Translations under genes and position numbers: made by a program | The notes under the pieces: model-generated | What the model was told of the DNA's origin: nothing | The model's database searches: none | The model's input: the letters and a program-made list of their open reading frames with translations, nothing else | From: Zymomonas mobilis | GTDB taxonomy: Bacteria > Pseudomonadota > Alphaproteobacteria > Sphingomonadales > Sphingomonadaceae | Length of the DNA: 64,000 bases | Assembly: GCF_006715975.1 (NCBI RefSeq) | Contig: NZ_VFOF01000001.1 | Location: forward strand, 754,001-818,000 | Direction: 5' to 3' | Shown: in pieces, positions 1 through 8,706 of the stretch | Layout of the letters: every line of letters starts with the position of its first letter | Position numbering within the stretch: position 1 is the first letter of the stretch

Positions 1-733
1 ATGCTTCATCGGCAACAGGGGCGGCAACCGTCAAAATCCAATGATGCGCAGCAAAACGATCATGGGTTTCTTTTAATAATTGCAGATAAAAAGGCAGCGT
101 CTGCGCCGACAAGGATTCAAAATCGAAAACGGCACCATCCGCTTGATTTTTAACCAGAAAATTTTCAACATTATTGAGGAATTGCAACCGTGCTGCTGGA
201 TCGCGCATCAAAGAGGCTGCATTTTTTCCATCCCATTCGCCACCACTGACATTCTGGATCATTGGCAGGATTTTTGGGCGTTGTTTGGCATTGTTGATAA
301 TGGCGTGCCCATGCGGATCAGGAAATTCTGTCCAGTGGTGATCAGCACCTGTAACAGAAAGCCAGCCGGGAGAGAGCCAGTCAATATCATTGATATGACG
401 TGATAATGACGCGATACTGGCATCATCCCATGGCGTGTAAAAGACCATGCTTAAAGCGTTTTTAGGCTGTTTCGGTGGGGTTTTAATCAAACCGATACGC
501 GATAAGGCATGATGAAGATTTATGCGCGGATGCGGCATTATCCCGTTTGGTTGAGCCTTGATCGGAGGACGGCCTACAGAAAAAGGCAAGTTCTGACCAA
601 TAGAAGGGATGGCAACTGTCGCAAAAAGGGTAGCGATAGCCAAAAAAAGCAACGCAAAAAAAGCCACGATTGCCAATGCAAAGCGTCGCTTTCTTTTCCC
701 TGATGAATCATAAAATACTGGTTTTTTGTTCAT
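1..733 (-). CDS. N-terminal part of a GH18-like / polysaccharide deacetylase / glycosyltransferase-type envelope protein (runs off left edge)
   Basis: An open frame reads leftwards from an ATG at 733-731 off the window edge, giving about 244 residues with no stop. It opens with a short basic cytoplasmic tail (FYDSSGKRKRRF) and one membrane segment at about residues 17-42, then a long extracytoplasmic region. Around residue 200 the motif DGAVFDFE resembles the GH18 signature DGxDxDxE, with the second Asp replaced by Val. From family knowledge, this N-terminal layout is typical of about 1100-residue alphaproteobacterial proteins that join a GH18-like domain, a polysaccharide deacetylase and a GT2 glycosyltransferase. 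The later domains lie outside the window, so the full architecture is inferred. No strong ribosome binding site precedes the ATG. It is divergent from the deaminase gene. Confidence 0.6.
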   Translation of the reverse strand, partial: MNKKPVFYDSSGKRKRRFALAIVAFFALLFLAIATLFATVAIPSIGQNLPFSVGRPPIKAQPNGIMPHPRINLHHALSRIGLIKTPPKQPKNALSMVFYTPWDDASIASLSRHINDIDWLSPGWLSVTGADHHWTEFPDPHGHAIINNAKQRPKILPMIQNVSGGEWDGKNAASLMRDPAARLQFLNNVENFLVKNQADGAVFDFESLSAQTLPFYLQLLKETHDRFAAHHWILTVAAPVADEA

Positions 734-860
734 ATTTTTATTTCACGCGCATCTTTTTAATAAAAATGATACGTCTTTATAAGATAGATGATGTATCGGA
801 AATTGACGGATTTCTGTAGAAAATCTTTATGCAATTTGGTGATGAAAAGGAACTGGCAGG

Positions 861-2459
861 TTGTTTCTTCAGAATTTTTCAAACATTTCATTATCCCCGT
901 TGAAAACAAAGACAGCTGTTCTCCCTCTCATTTTTTCTTCGTTTTTGATGTCTCAAGGTCACGCTTTTAATGCCCAGCCATCGTCTGATAGCGAAAGCAT
1001 CGTGACTGCCAAAATCGAAGCCGCAAAAGCAAACACGCCTCGTCTTCGTATGCTTGTGTCAGCTTTTCCTAAAGGGGGCGATCTTCATCACCATCTAGCA
1101 GGTGCGATTGATGCTGAAACGATGCTTCAATGGGCAGGAGATGAAAATTTATGCGTCGATCCTGTGAAATTATCTGTGGTTTCGCCTCCTTGTGAGACAG
1201 CTGCAAATAAAAAGCCAGCAAAAAATCTGGAGCGCCAAGACCCTGCCTTAAGAGAAAGCTTAATAGATGCTTTTTCGATGCGGAATTATCACTTTAATGC
1301 CGTATCTGGAGACCATTCGGGTCACGATCATTTCTTTGCCAGTTTTTACCATTTCGCGGCAGCTTTAGATAAAAATTTTGGTCGGATGCTGGCTTATAGT
1401 CGTAGGGATGCTGCGGCTAATAACTTGTTTTATATTGAAACGATGGAAAATCCGAAAATTGTATCGGCTTTTGCCAGAGGTATTTTGCAAGACGCAAAAG
1501 GGCAGACATCACCGGATACACTTTGGAAGGTCGTAAAAGATCGGCTTCCGGCGGCAGTTGCAGCGGCGAAGGTAGAAACATCAGAAGCCGAAGCTCAGGC
1601 ACGGCAGATATTACAATGTGATATCGGGCATCCTGATCCAGCTTGCGCGGTTACCATGCGCTATATGATTTTCGCGATGCGTTCCGCACCGCCTGAAATC
1701 GTTTTTGCTCAGTTGGCATTGGGATTTGCCTTGGCACATAATGATCCGCGTTGGGTTGGCGTGAATATTGTCGCACCAGAAGACGGGGCGGTTTCTATGC
1801 AGGATTATGACCTGCATATGCAGTTTTTTCGCTTTTTACGGCGGTTATATCCTGATGTAAAAATCACACTCCATGCCGGAGAGTTGGCACCACCGCTGGT
1901 GCCTGCCGCCGGTTTAAGAGACCATATTCATAAAGCGGTTTTTGATGCCGGTGCTGATCGGATTGGGCATGGTATTGATATCGGTTGGGAGAACAATTCG
2001 GTTGAAACTTTGCAAGAGATGGCAAAGCGCCCAATTCCGGTTGAAATCAATTTATCCAGCAATGATGCGATTTTGAATGTCAAAGGCAGTCAGCATCCTT
2101 TTGCGCTTTATCGTCAGTATAATGTGCCAGTTGTTATTTCGACCGATGATGCTGGAGTTTCCCGAAACGACCTGACAACCGAATATATGCGGGCGATACA
2201 GGAACAGCATGTTTCCTATAGTGACTTAAAAAAGCTGTCTCGTGATAGTTTGGAATATTCTTTTCTGTCAGGCGCCAGCTTGTGGCAGCAAAAGACAGGT
2301 GAGGCTGTAAAACCGGTTTGTGCAGGTATTGATTTTACCTCTGCACCCCAAGGCAAATGCGCTGAGTTCTTAGCAAAAAATAATAAAGCTGAATTAGAGT
2401 CGAAGTTAGAAGCCGCCTTTATTCACTATGAAGGAAAGGTCAGGGAAGGGGGCTTATAA
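861..2459 (+). CDS. Exported adenosine deaminase (ADGF/CECR1-like)
   Basis: Predicted to hydrolyse adenosine to inosine and ammonia. Zinc-site motifs of the metal-dependent adenosine deaminase family are present in order: HHHLAG (about residues 76-81), LHAGE (about 340), RIGHG, NLSSN and STDDAG (about 425). At about 500 residues it is longer than cytoplasmic Add (about 340) and carries an N-terminal hydrophobic segment (TAVLPLIFSSFLMSQGHA), so it should act in the periplasm like secreted ADGF-type deaminases. The start is uncertain: TTG at 861 follows GGCAGG, while TTG at 900 would give a neater signal peptide (MKTKTAVLP...). A purine phosphoribosyltransferase gene converges on it, which fits nucleoside salvage from outside the cell. 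Family assignment is firm; natural substrate and location are inferred. Confidence 0.85.
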   Translation: MFLQNFSNISLSPLKTKTAVLPLIFSSFLMSQGHAFNAQPSSDSESIVTAKIEAAKANTPRLRMLVSAFPKGGDLHHHLAGAIDAETMLQWAGDENLCVDPVKLSVVSPPCETAANKKPAKNLERQDPALRESLIDAFSMRNYHFNAVSGDHSGHDHFFASFYHFAAALDKNFGRMLAYSRRDAAANNLFYIETMENPKIVSAFARGILQDAKGQTSPDTLWKVVKDRLPAAVAAAKVETSEAEAQARQILQCDIGHPDPACAVTMRYMIFAMRSAPPEIVFAQLALGFALAHNDPRWVGVNIVAPEDGAVSMQDYDLHMQFFRFLRRLYPDVKITLHAGELAPPLVPAAGLRDHIHKAVFDAGADRIGHGIDIGWENNSVETLQEMAKRPIPVEINLSSNDAILNVKGSQHPFALYRQYNVPVVISTDDAGVSRNDLTTEYMRAIQEQHVSYSDLKKLSRDSLEYSFLSGASLWQQKTGEAVKPVCAGIDFTSAPQGKCAEFLAKNNKAELESKLEAAFIHYEGKVREGGL

Positions 2460-2531
2460 AGCATCCTTTAAGGACTTTTTGGCGGGCTGTTTCTTGAATT
2501 TTTGAGAAAAACAGGCCTTTAATTAAAAAAT

Positions 2532-2573
2532 AAGGGCAATAACATTGCGGTTTATTCCGGTGTTATTGCCCTT
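2532..2573 (-). terminator. Rho-independent terminator downstream of the phosphoribosyltransferase gene
   Basis: Arms AAGGGCAATAACA (2532-2544) and TGTTATTGCCCTT (2561-2573) form a 13-bp perfect stem. Read on the minus strand it is followed by TATTTTTTAATT, a good U tract for the gene ending at 2593. It could also stop readthrough from the deaminase gene. Confidence 0.8.
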
Positions 2574-2592
2574 TGAATATTTAGAATCCGGT

Positions 2593-3123
2593 TTAAGCAA
2601 GCCTTTCCGGAATAGAATTGGCTTCTTCGCTAATGGTAGCCTGGCTACCCATCGCTTCCCAAGGGAAGATCAGCCAGCTTTTGTCAACATTCCGGTCAAT
2701 GCTGCGTGCCGTGATATCGACCCGTGCTTTTGACCGGATATTATCCAATAAAACCGCAAAACGGACATGTTGAGCAACGGCACCATTTTTGTCCATCATC
2801 TGACGTAGATAGGCAATTGTACCGCCAGAATCATTGATATCATCAATGAAAAGAAGCTTGCGTCCCGCAATCGTTAATTGAGCCAGTTTCAGCAATAGCT
2901 CATCAGCAAAGTCGAAGACTTTGGATGAATGGTCAACCGAAAGCATCGGGACATTCAGGCAATGAGACAGATAAACTGCCGGAACGAGACCACCTCGTCC
3001 AACCCCGACAACAAAATCAGGATATTCATTGCTGGTTGCAACCTTTTCAGCCAGCGCTTTAACGTCACTGATGAAGGATTCATTATCAATATGGGTAAAT
3101 TCAATTTGCGCCATAATACTCAT
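2593..3123 (-). CDS. Purine (xanthine/guanine-type) phosphoribosyltransferase
   Basis: 176-residue type I phosphoribosyltransferase. The PRPP-binding loop LLFIDDINDSGGT lies at about residues 90-102, preceded by the GVGRGGLVPA loop near residue 41. These enzymes transfer a purine base onto PRPP to make the nucleoside monophosphate. Length and motifs fit the Gpt/Hpt-like group, but the sequence alone does not decide between xanthine, guanine and hypoxanthine. It lies 70 bp downstream of astA on the same strand, so it may share transcripts with the M20 hydrolase and astA. It converges on the exported adenosine deaminase, which would supply inosine and hypoxanthine for salvage (inference). Confidence 0.8.
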   Translation of the reverse strand: MSIMAQIEFTHIDNESFISDVKALAEKVATSNEYPDFVVGVGRGGLVPAVYLSHCLNVPMLSVDHSSKVFDFADELLLKLAQLTIAGRKLLFIDDINDSGGTIAYLRQMMDKNGAVAQHVRFAVLLDNIRSKARVDITARSIDRNVDKSWLIFPWEAMGSQATISEEANSIPERLA

Positions 3124-3193
3124 ATATTCCGTTTAGGACGACGATACATAACTGGAAGCCTATATCTTGATTTTTAACAGTTCACTGGGTCGA

Positions 3194-4222
3194 TCATCTT
3201 GGGATATGAACGAAATTATCACCCGATGTAAGCTGTAAATTATCTATGGCTTTCTTGTTAAGCTTTATCTGCGGATTATCTTTGGTTCCTTCCGTCAGCT
3301 TGGCGTAGCTGGCACGGAAGTCTTTCAGACGACCTTTGGCGACAACAGAAAGTACCCCATCATCTTCATTTTCGACAACGCCCTGAAGCGTGCCTTCTTT
3401 GGCGTGCGCCACTGAAATAATATGGTCGGTTTCTGCGACCATGGTTGGGCCACCATCAAAAATATCGACATAGCCATTAGAGGAGAAGCCTTCTTTTTGC
3501 AGCATTCTCATAGCAGGACGTCCGCTGGTATGCGGTTGCCCGATTACTTCCCGTGCCGTTTCCGGTAACAAGGCAGTATAAATCGGGTAATCAGGCATCA
3601 AATCGGAGATGAAATGATTGCCTTTGATCGAATTGAGATAATCGGCTTCCTGAAAAGACATGCCGAAAAATTTGTTACCCAAGCCATCCCAGAAAGGTGC
3701 GCGGCCATTTTCATCAATGACACCGCGTAATTCAGCCAGAAAACGATCAGCAAAACAGGCGCGATGCATTTTGATGAAAAGATAGCGAGAGCGTGCCAGC
3801 AGCAGCCCCAGACCGCCGGTACGATGATCAGGGTGTAAAAATAGACCGCCAACCTCCGAGCAACCTTCGAGATCAGTTGTCAGGGTTAACATGCGGGTTG
3901 TGATGCGGTGGTCTAGCTCTGGCGAGGTTTTGGTGAGCTGGCTTAAACGATAGCTATAAAAAGGCTGTTTTACACCGACTTTTGCAAAAATCTGCGCGGT
4001 GCCGACGACCTGCCCCGTTTCTGCATGTTCTAGAACAAGAACATAAACATGGTCGCGAACAGCGTCTTCGGTTTCCGAAAAAGCAGCACAACTTTTTGCG
4101 ACTTTGTCTTCCAACGCTTTGAGGTCGGGCGGTAAATTGGTGAAACCGCCCCCCGTCAGCTGCGCCAAGGTGTAAAGAGACTGTTCATCACCGGCACGTG
4201 CCGGACGAATTCTGTAACTCAT
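3194..4222 (-). CDS. astA: Arginine N-succinyltransferase
   Basis: 342 residues, the usual length of AstA, which transfers succinyl from succinyl-CoA to the alpha-amino group of arginine in the first step of the AST pathway. Family-typical stretches are the N-terminal RPARAGDEQSLYTLA, the central GGLFLHPDHRTGGLG and the AELRG and FWDGLG motifs of the GNAT-like fold. The start overlaps the stop of the M20 hydrolase by 4 bp, indicating translational coupling. No AstB (succinylarginine dihydrolase), AstC, AstD or AstE is in the window; the next gene on the strand is a purine phosphoribosyltransferase. Whether the product is succinylarginine here or the enzyme is repurposed cannot be told from sequence. 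Confidence 0.88.
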   Translation of the reverse strand: MSYRIRPARAGDEQSLYTLAQLTGGGFTNLPPDLKALEDKVAKSCAAFSETEDAVRDHVYVLVLEHAETGQVVGTAQIFAKVGVKQPFYSYRLSQLTKTSPELDHRITTRMLTLTTDLEGCSEVGGLFLHPDHRTGGLGLLLARSRYLFIKMHRACFADRFLAELRGVIDENGRAPFWDGLGNKFFGMSFQEADYLNSIKGNHFISDLMPDYPIYTALLPETAREVIGQPHTSGRPAMRMLQKEGFSSNGYVDIFDGGPTMVAETDHIISVAHAKEGTLQGVVENEDDGVLSVVAKGRLKDFRASYAKLTEGTKDNPQIKLNKKAIDNLQLTSGDNFVHIPR

Positions 4223-5442
4223 ATTCCCCCTTCCTTTAAAAGCCGCATCAAGACGAGCGCAGAAAGCTGTGCCCGCTCCCCAAGGCTTTTAATGATCATG
4301 AATTCTTGTGCGGAATGGATGCTACCGCCTCTGACCCCCATTGTATCGATAACGGGCACATCCATTGCCGAAATATTATTGCCATCACAGACGCCACCCG
4401 TCTCTTTCCATTGAGCGGTTAACCCAAGATCGCGACAGCTGTTTTCAACCAGTGCCATTAGATTTTTGCTCTTTTGACTAATAATTTTAGGTGGACGACC
4501 GAATTGGCCATAAATCGTAACTGTCACACTATGATCTTGAGAAATATCTGCAATTGTTTTTTTCAGCAGATCTCGAGCTAAATTCATTTTTTCCGTGGTT
4601 GAAGCGCGAATATTGACCCGAAGCACCGCATTATCAGGCACAATATTGTTAGGGCCGCCGCCATCAATCTTTGCTGGGTTAACGGTCATGCCTTCACAAC
4701 TAGCGGCTTTTAGGCGAAGAGCCATATCCGCCGCGGCAAGTATTGCATTGCGACCTTGGTCGATATTCCGTCCAGCATGAGCAGCTAAGCCTTTGATAAC
4801 GATTGAAAAATTTCCGCTACCCGGACGGGCACTGGCGAAGGTGCCATCAGGCAGCGTTGAAGGTTCATAGGTGAAGGCAGCCGTTTTTCCAGCGGCGGCC
4901 TGCGAAAGAAGCGAAGCGGATGATCCAGAACCAATTTCTTCATCGCTGTTTAGGACAATTTCATAGCCCAACTGATCTTTTTCAGGATGCTGTTCAAAGG
5001 CTTGGAGTGCGGCCAGCATGACTGCCAATCCGCCCTTCATATCAGCGACACCAGGCCCGCCCAATGTCTCATCATCTAAATAAGTAACAGTATTGAAAGT
5101 ATGGTTTTCGCCAAAGACAGTGTCGAAATGGCCAGTTAAAAGAATTTGAAGCGGTGCTTTGGGACGAACGGTTAAATGCAGATGGGTCGCCGTCGATGGT
5201 GGAATGGGTTGGCCTTCCGCAGAAATAACCGATTGGGACGGGAGGGTTACCTCCTCAATGGTAGCGGGTAAAATGGAGAAGGCTTGTTTTAAGGCCTCTG
5301 CCATGTGAGCAAGGCCAGTTTTGTTATGAGAGCCGCTGTTAATATTAGACCAGCCGGTCAGAAGATCCAGCATTGGAAAATCGGCGGCTGTTTTTAAAAT
5401 TCTCTGTTCGCAGGCATTGATTATATCAGCCATTTCGTCCAA
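4219..5442 (-). CDS. M20 family metallopeptidase / amidohydrolase
   Basis: 407 residues. Di-zinc M20 motifs are clear: GHFDTVF at about residue 104 (His and Asp ligands), GPGVADMKGG at about 129-138, and NSDEEIGS at about 165 with the catalytic Glu. A dimerisation domain follows (GLAAHAGRNIDQGRN at about 215). It resembles the glutamate carboxypeptidase/ArgE/DapE group that cleaves amide bonds of N-acylated amino acids. There is no signal peptide, so it is cytoplasmic. It is translationally coupled to astA (4-bp overlap), which suggests it acts on the same metabolite, for example removing an acyl group, but the substrate is unknown. Confidence 0.85.
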   Translation of the reverse strand: MDEMADIINACEQRILKTAADFPMLDLLTGWSNINSGSHNKTGLAHMAEALKQAFSILPATIEEVTLPSQSVISAEGQPIPPSTATHLHLTVRPKAPLQILLTGHFDTVFGENHTFNTVTYLDDETLGGPGVADMKGGLAVMLAALQAFEQHPEKDQLGYEIVLNSDEEIGSGSSASLLSQAAAGKTAAFTYEPSTLPDGTFASARPGSGNFSIVIKGLAAHAGRNIDQGRNAILAAADMALRLKAASCEGMTVNPAKIDGGGPNNIVPDNAVLRVNIRASTTEKMNLARDLLKKTIADISQDHSVTVTIYGQFGRPPKIISQKSKNLMALVENSCRDLGLTAQWKETGGVCDGNNISAMDVPVIDTMGVRGGSIHSAQEFMIIKSLGERAQLSALVLMRLLKEGGI

Positions 5443-5752
5443 TCCTTCTTTGTCTGTGAATGAAGGCCGATAAAATAAAAAGCGGCTATTTATCGACGGG
5501 AAGATGAATATCCAAGCAGATAGTTCTAGATCATTCCTGATAAAAATGGCAAATGCTGTTCTGGGCTTTCAGGTTGAAACAGACTGTTTTTAGCCTATGG
5601 GAATGAATTTTTTTTGGAATATGCGTCGGATATATAATTCAAGGTCGGATATTTTCAGCTAGGGTAGGGTATATTGTAAAAAATAAAACATATATTTTAT
5701 GTAATTATCTTGTTTCGGGTGAATGTGCCCCATTACCTACCCCAAGGGAGCT
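5443..5752. other. Intergenic region between divergent M20 and HAD genes
   Basis: About 310 bp separating the divergently transcribed hydrolase-astA unit and the HAD phosphatase gene. The sequence is AT-rich, especially 5650-5710, and should hold both promoters. I see no convincing small gene or strong hairpin. Confidence 0.5.
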
Positions 5753-6433
5753 ATGACGATAGAACTCGCTATTTATGATATGGATCGCACGATCACCTAT
5801 CGGCCGACATGGACACCATTTCTGATCTATGTTGCCTGTCGCCGACAAATGTGGCGGCTACTTTTTCTGCCTTTGGTCGTGTTCGCCATGCTTTCCTATG
5901 TCATGCGCCTGATTTCACGGGGTCGGTTAAAGGAAATATCCCATGCTTTATTATTGGGATCGCATGTTGATCCCGAAGACATAAAGCCTTTGGCTGAAAG
6001 TTTTGCTGAAAAAACGATCCGCGATAATATCCGTCCGGGTGCGGTGGCTGCGATAAAAGCTGACCATAAAGCCGGAAGACGGTTAGTTATGGCGACGGCA
6101 TCCTATCGTCTTTATGCCGGATTGATTGCTAAAAAATTAGGTTTTGATGATGTTATTGCGACCGATAGCAGCATTCGTCATGATGGCCATTTAGTGGCGC
6201 GTATTGAGGGTGAAAATAATTATGGCCCTGCCAAATTGCGGATGATTTTGTCTTGGATGACGGAAGCCGATTTGGATCGCGATGATTGTCACATCCGTTT
6301 TTACAGCGATCATGTTTCCGATGCACCTGTATTCCGTTGGGTTGATTTACCCTTTGCGATTAATCCTTGTCGTCGTTTAGAAATCTTAGCCAAAAAAGAA
6401 GGTTGGCCCTGCCTCGACTGGAAGCATAACTAG
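5753..6433 (+). CDS. HAD-IB family phosphatase (SerB-like)
   Basis: 226 residues from the ATG at 5753, chosen because AAGGGAG stands just upstream; a longer reading from 5723 has no such site. Motif I of the haloacid dehalogenase superfamily is AIYDMDRTIT (residues 6-15) with the nucleophile Asp and acid/base Asp; motif II is MATASY at about 110; motif IV with acidic residues is YSDHVSD at about 184. The cap has a hydrophobic stretch (LLFLPLVVFAMLSYVM) typical of HAD-IB proteins of the SerB/CicA type. The substrate is unknown; phosphoserine-like or phospholipid-type phosphomonoesters are possible. It is a single gene ahead of dnaK. Confidence 0.75.
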   Translation: MTIELAIYDMDRTITYRPTWTPFLIYVACRRQMWRLLFLPLVVFAMLSYVMRLISRGRLKEISHALLLGSHVDPEDIKPLAESFAEKTIRDNIRPGAVAAIKADHKAGRRLVMATASYRLYAGLIAKKLGFDDVIATDSSIRHDGHLVARIEGENNYGPAKLRMILSWMTEADLDRDDCHIRFYSDHVSDAPVFRWVDLPFAINPCRRLEILAKKEGWPCLDWKHN

Positions 6434-6564
6434 CCTTTTTGGGCGTCAATTATTTTTATTGTCTTAATCTTGAAGATTAGGATTTTAAAACCCACTATAC
6501 GCCATTCAATGCGATTAAATATTATTAAAAATCAAAATAATAGGAAGCTGCCTTGGGTGAGTGG

Positions 6565-6592
6565 CTTGCGCTTGTCAAAAGCGTTCTTATAT
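6565..6592 (+). promoter_or_regulatory. Heat-shock (sigma-32-type) promoter for dnaKJ
   Basis: CTTG at 6565-6568 is followed after 17 bp by CTTATAT at 6586-6592. This fits the alphaproteobacterial heat-shock promoter pattern CTTG-N17/18-CYTATNT known from Caulobacter-type systems. It would give a 5' leader of roughly 75-80 nt to dnaK. I saw no CIRCE inverted repeat. Assignment is by pattern only. Confidence 0.65.
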
Positions 6593-6675
6593 CGCCCAAT
6601 GTAGACTTGTTCCAAAGGCAAGCTTTTATTTTTAGAAGAGTAAATTTTGTCATTCCTGGGGAAGGAAGGTAGGAC

Positions 6676-8583
6676 ATGGGTAAAGTTATAGGTATTGATT
6701 TAGGTACCACCAACAGCTGCGTCGCTGTGATGGAAGGTGGCCAGCCTAAAGTTATTGAAAATGCAGAAGGCGCACGTACCACTCCGTCTATTGTTGCATT
6801 TACCAAAGACAGTGAACGTTTAATTGGTCAGCCCGCAAAGCGTCAGGCGGTTACCAATTCTGAAAACACGATTTTTGCGGTTAAGCGTTTGATCGGTCGT
6901 CGTTTTGACGATCCCGTAACCAAGCGTGATACCGAATTAGTCCCTTACCACATCGTTCGTGGTAGCAATGGTGACGCCTGGGTTAAAGCAGGTGGTCAGG
7001 ATTATTCGCCTTCCCAGATTTCTGCTTTCATTCTTCAAAAGATGAAAGAAACCGCAGAATCCTATCTTGGTGAAACCGTCGATCAGGCTGTTATCACGGT
7101 TCCGGCTTACTTCAATGATGCTCAGCGTCAGGCAACCAAAGACGCTGGTAAGATTGCTGGTCTCGAAGTCCTTCGTATCATCAACGAACCGACGGCTGCT
7201 GCTTTGGCCTATGGTCTTGATAAAAACGACGGTAAGACGATCGCTGTTTATGACTTGGGTGGTGGTACCTTCGATATCTCCGTTCTGGAAATCGGCGACG
7301 GCGTTTTCGAAGTGAAGGCCACTAATGGTGATACCTTCCTCGGTGGTGAAGATTTCGACACCAAGATCGTCAGCTATTTGGCTGAAGAATTCAAAAAAGC
7401 CGAAGGCATCGATCTGACCAAAGATCGTCTGGCTCTTCAGCGTTTGAAAGAAGCTGCTGAAAAAGCTAAAATTGAACTTTCTTCTGCACAGACGACCGAA
7501 GTCAACCTGCCATTCATTACGGCAGATGCTACGGGTCCGAAGCATTTGGTTAAAGCCATTTCTCGTGCAGATCTGGAACGTTTGGTTGCTGACCTTATCG
7601 ATCGTACGTTGGAACCTGTGAAAAAGGCTCTGGCTGATGCGGGCGTTAAAGCCTCCGATATTGACGATGTCGTCATGGTTGGTGGTATGACCCGTATGCC
7701 GAAAGTACGTCAGGTCGTAAAAGAATTCTTTGGTAAAGAACCGCATACCGGCGTTAACCCGGATGAAGTTGTTGCCATGGGTGCCGCCATTCAGGCCGGC
7801 GTTCTTCAGGGTGATGTCAAAGACGTTCTGTTGCTTGATGTTACGCCGCTGTCTTTGGGTATCGAAACCCTTGGTGGTGTGTTCACCCGCATGATCGACC
7901 GCAATACGACCATCCCGACCAAAAAGTCGCAGGTCTATTCAACGGCTGAAGACAACCAAAATGCTGTTACCATTCGCGTTTTCCAAGGCGAACGTGAAAT
8001 GGCCGCCGACAACAAGATGTTAGGTCAGTTCGATCTCGTTGGTATTCCGCCGGCGCCACGTGGTGTGCCGCAGGTCGAAGTTACCTTCGATATTGATGCT
8101 AACGGTATTGTTAATGTGTCCGCTAAAGACAAGGGCACCGGCAAAGAACAGCAGATCCGTATTCAGGCTTCTGGTGGTCTGTCTGAGGGCGACATCGACA
8201 AGATGGTCAAGGATGCAGAGCAATTTGCAGCCGAAGACAAAAATCGTCGTGAATTGGCAGAAGCCAAGAACAATGGTGATAGTCTGGTTCACACGACCGA
8301 ACGTCAGCTGAGTGAATTGGGTGACAAGGTTGATGCAGCCTTGAAAACCGAAGTCGAAGCAGCTGTTGCCGCTGTTAAAACGGCGCTCGAAGGCGAAGAT
8401 GCGGCTCAGATCACTGAAAAAACCCAGGCTTTGGGTCAGGTCGCTATGAAATTGGGTCAGGCTCTTTATGAGCAGGATCAGAGCAACAACGAACGGCATG
8501 ACACACCGGAAACGGAAAAAGCCGAAGGTGACAATGTTGTTGATGCCGAATTTCAGGAAATAGATGACCAAGATAAGAAATAA
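6676..8583 (+). CDS. dnaK: Molecular chaperone DnaK (Hsp70)
   Basis: 635 residues, full length. The ATPase domain starts with [15 protein letters not shown] (residues 2-16) and contains [15 protein letters not shown] (about 140) and [13 protein letters not shown]. The substrate domain follows the linker [13 protein letters not shown] at about 390. The tail ends [12 protein letters not shown], the acidic C-terminus typical of bacterial DnaK. It binds exposed hydrophobic segments in an ATP-dependent cycle with DnaJ and GrpE; the adjacent dnaJ supplies the co-chaperone. GGAAGGTAGG precedes the ATG. A heat-shock-type promoter lies about 84 bp upstream, and a strong hairpin separates it from dnaJ. 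Confidence 0.98.
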   Translation: MGKVIGIDLGTTNSCVAVMEGGQPKVIENAEGARTTPSIVAFTKDSERLIGQPAKRQAVTNSENTIFAVKRLIGRRFDDPVTKRDTELVPYHIVRGSNGDAWVKAGGQDYSPSQISAFILQKMKETAESYLGETVDQAVITVPAYFNDAQRQATKDAGKIAGLEVLRIINEPTAAALAYGLDKNDGKTIAVYDLGGGTFDISVLEIGDGVFEVKATNGDTFLGGEDFDTKIVSYLAEEFKKAEGIDLTKDRLALQRLKEAAEKAKIELSSAQTTEVNLPFITADATGPKHLVKAISRADLERLVADLIDRTLEPVKKALADAGVKASDIDDVVMVGGMTRMPKVRQVVKEFFGKEPHTGVNPDEVVAMGAAIQAGVLQGDVKDVLLLDVTPLSLGIETLGGVFTRMIDRNTTIPTKKSQVYSTAEDNQNAVTIRVFQGEREMAADNKMLGQFDLVGIPPAPRGVPQVEVTFDIDANGIVNVSAKDKGTGKEQQIRIQASGGLSEGDIDKMVKDAEQFAAEDKNRRELAEAKNNGDSLVHTTERQLSELGDKVDAALKTEVEAAVAAVKTALEGEDAAQITEKTQALGQVAMKLGQALYEQDQSNNERHDTPETEKAEGDNVVDAEFQEIDDQDKK

Positions 8584-8637
8584 TCTGGTTATTGCGACCC
8601 GAAGATCAGCCTTGAAATAAAGGGCTAGTCACGACAA

Positions 8638-8682
8638 TACCACCATCGGTTTTTGGGCTATAGCTTGTAATCGGTGGTGGTA
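8638..8682 (+). promoter_or_regulatory. Intercistronic hairpin between dnaK and dnaJ
   Basis: TACCACCATCGGTT (8638-8651) pairs with AATCGGTGGTGGTA (8669-8682): a 14-bp stem with two G-U pairs and a 17-nt loop that itself contains GCTATAGC. No T run follows, so it is not a standard terminator. Plausible roles are an mRNA processing or stability element, or a partial attenuator that lowers dnaJ relative to dnaK (inference). Confidence 0.6.
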
Positions 8683-8706
8683 CCGTTGTGAAAGTGGGGG
8701 AGCCTT

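Noticed and set aside
6937-8571. Long minus-strand frames opposite dnaK
   Set aside because: They mirror the codon bias of dnaK, lack ribosome binding sites and resemble no family.
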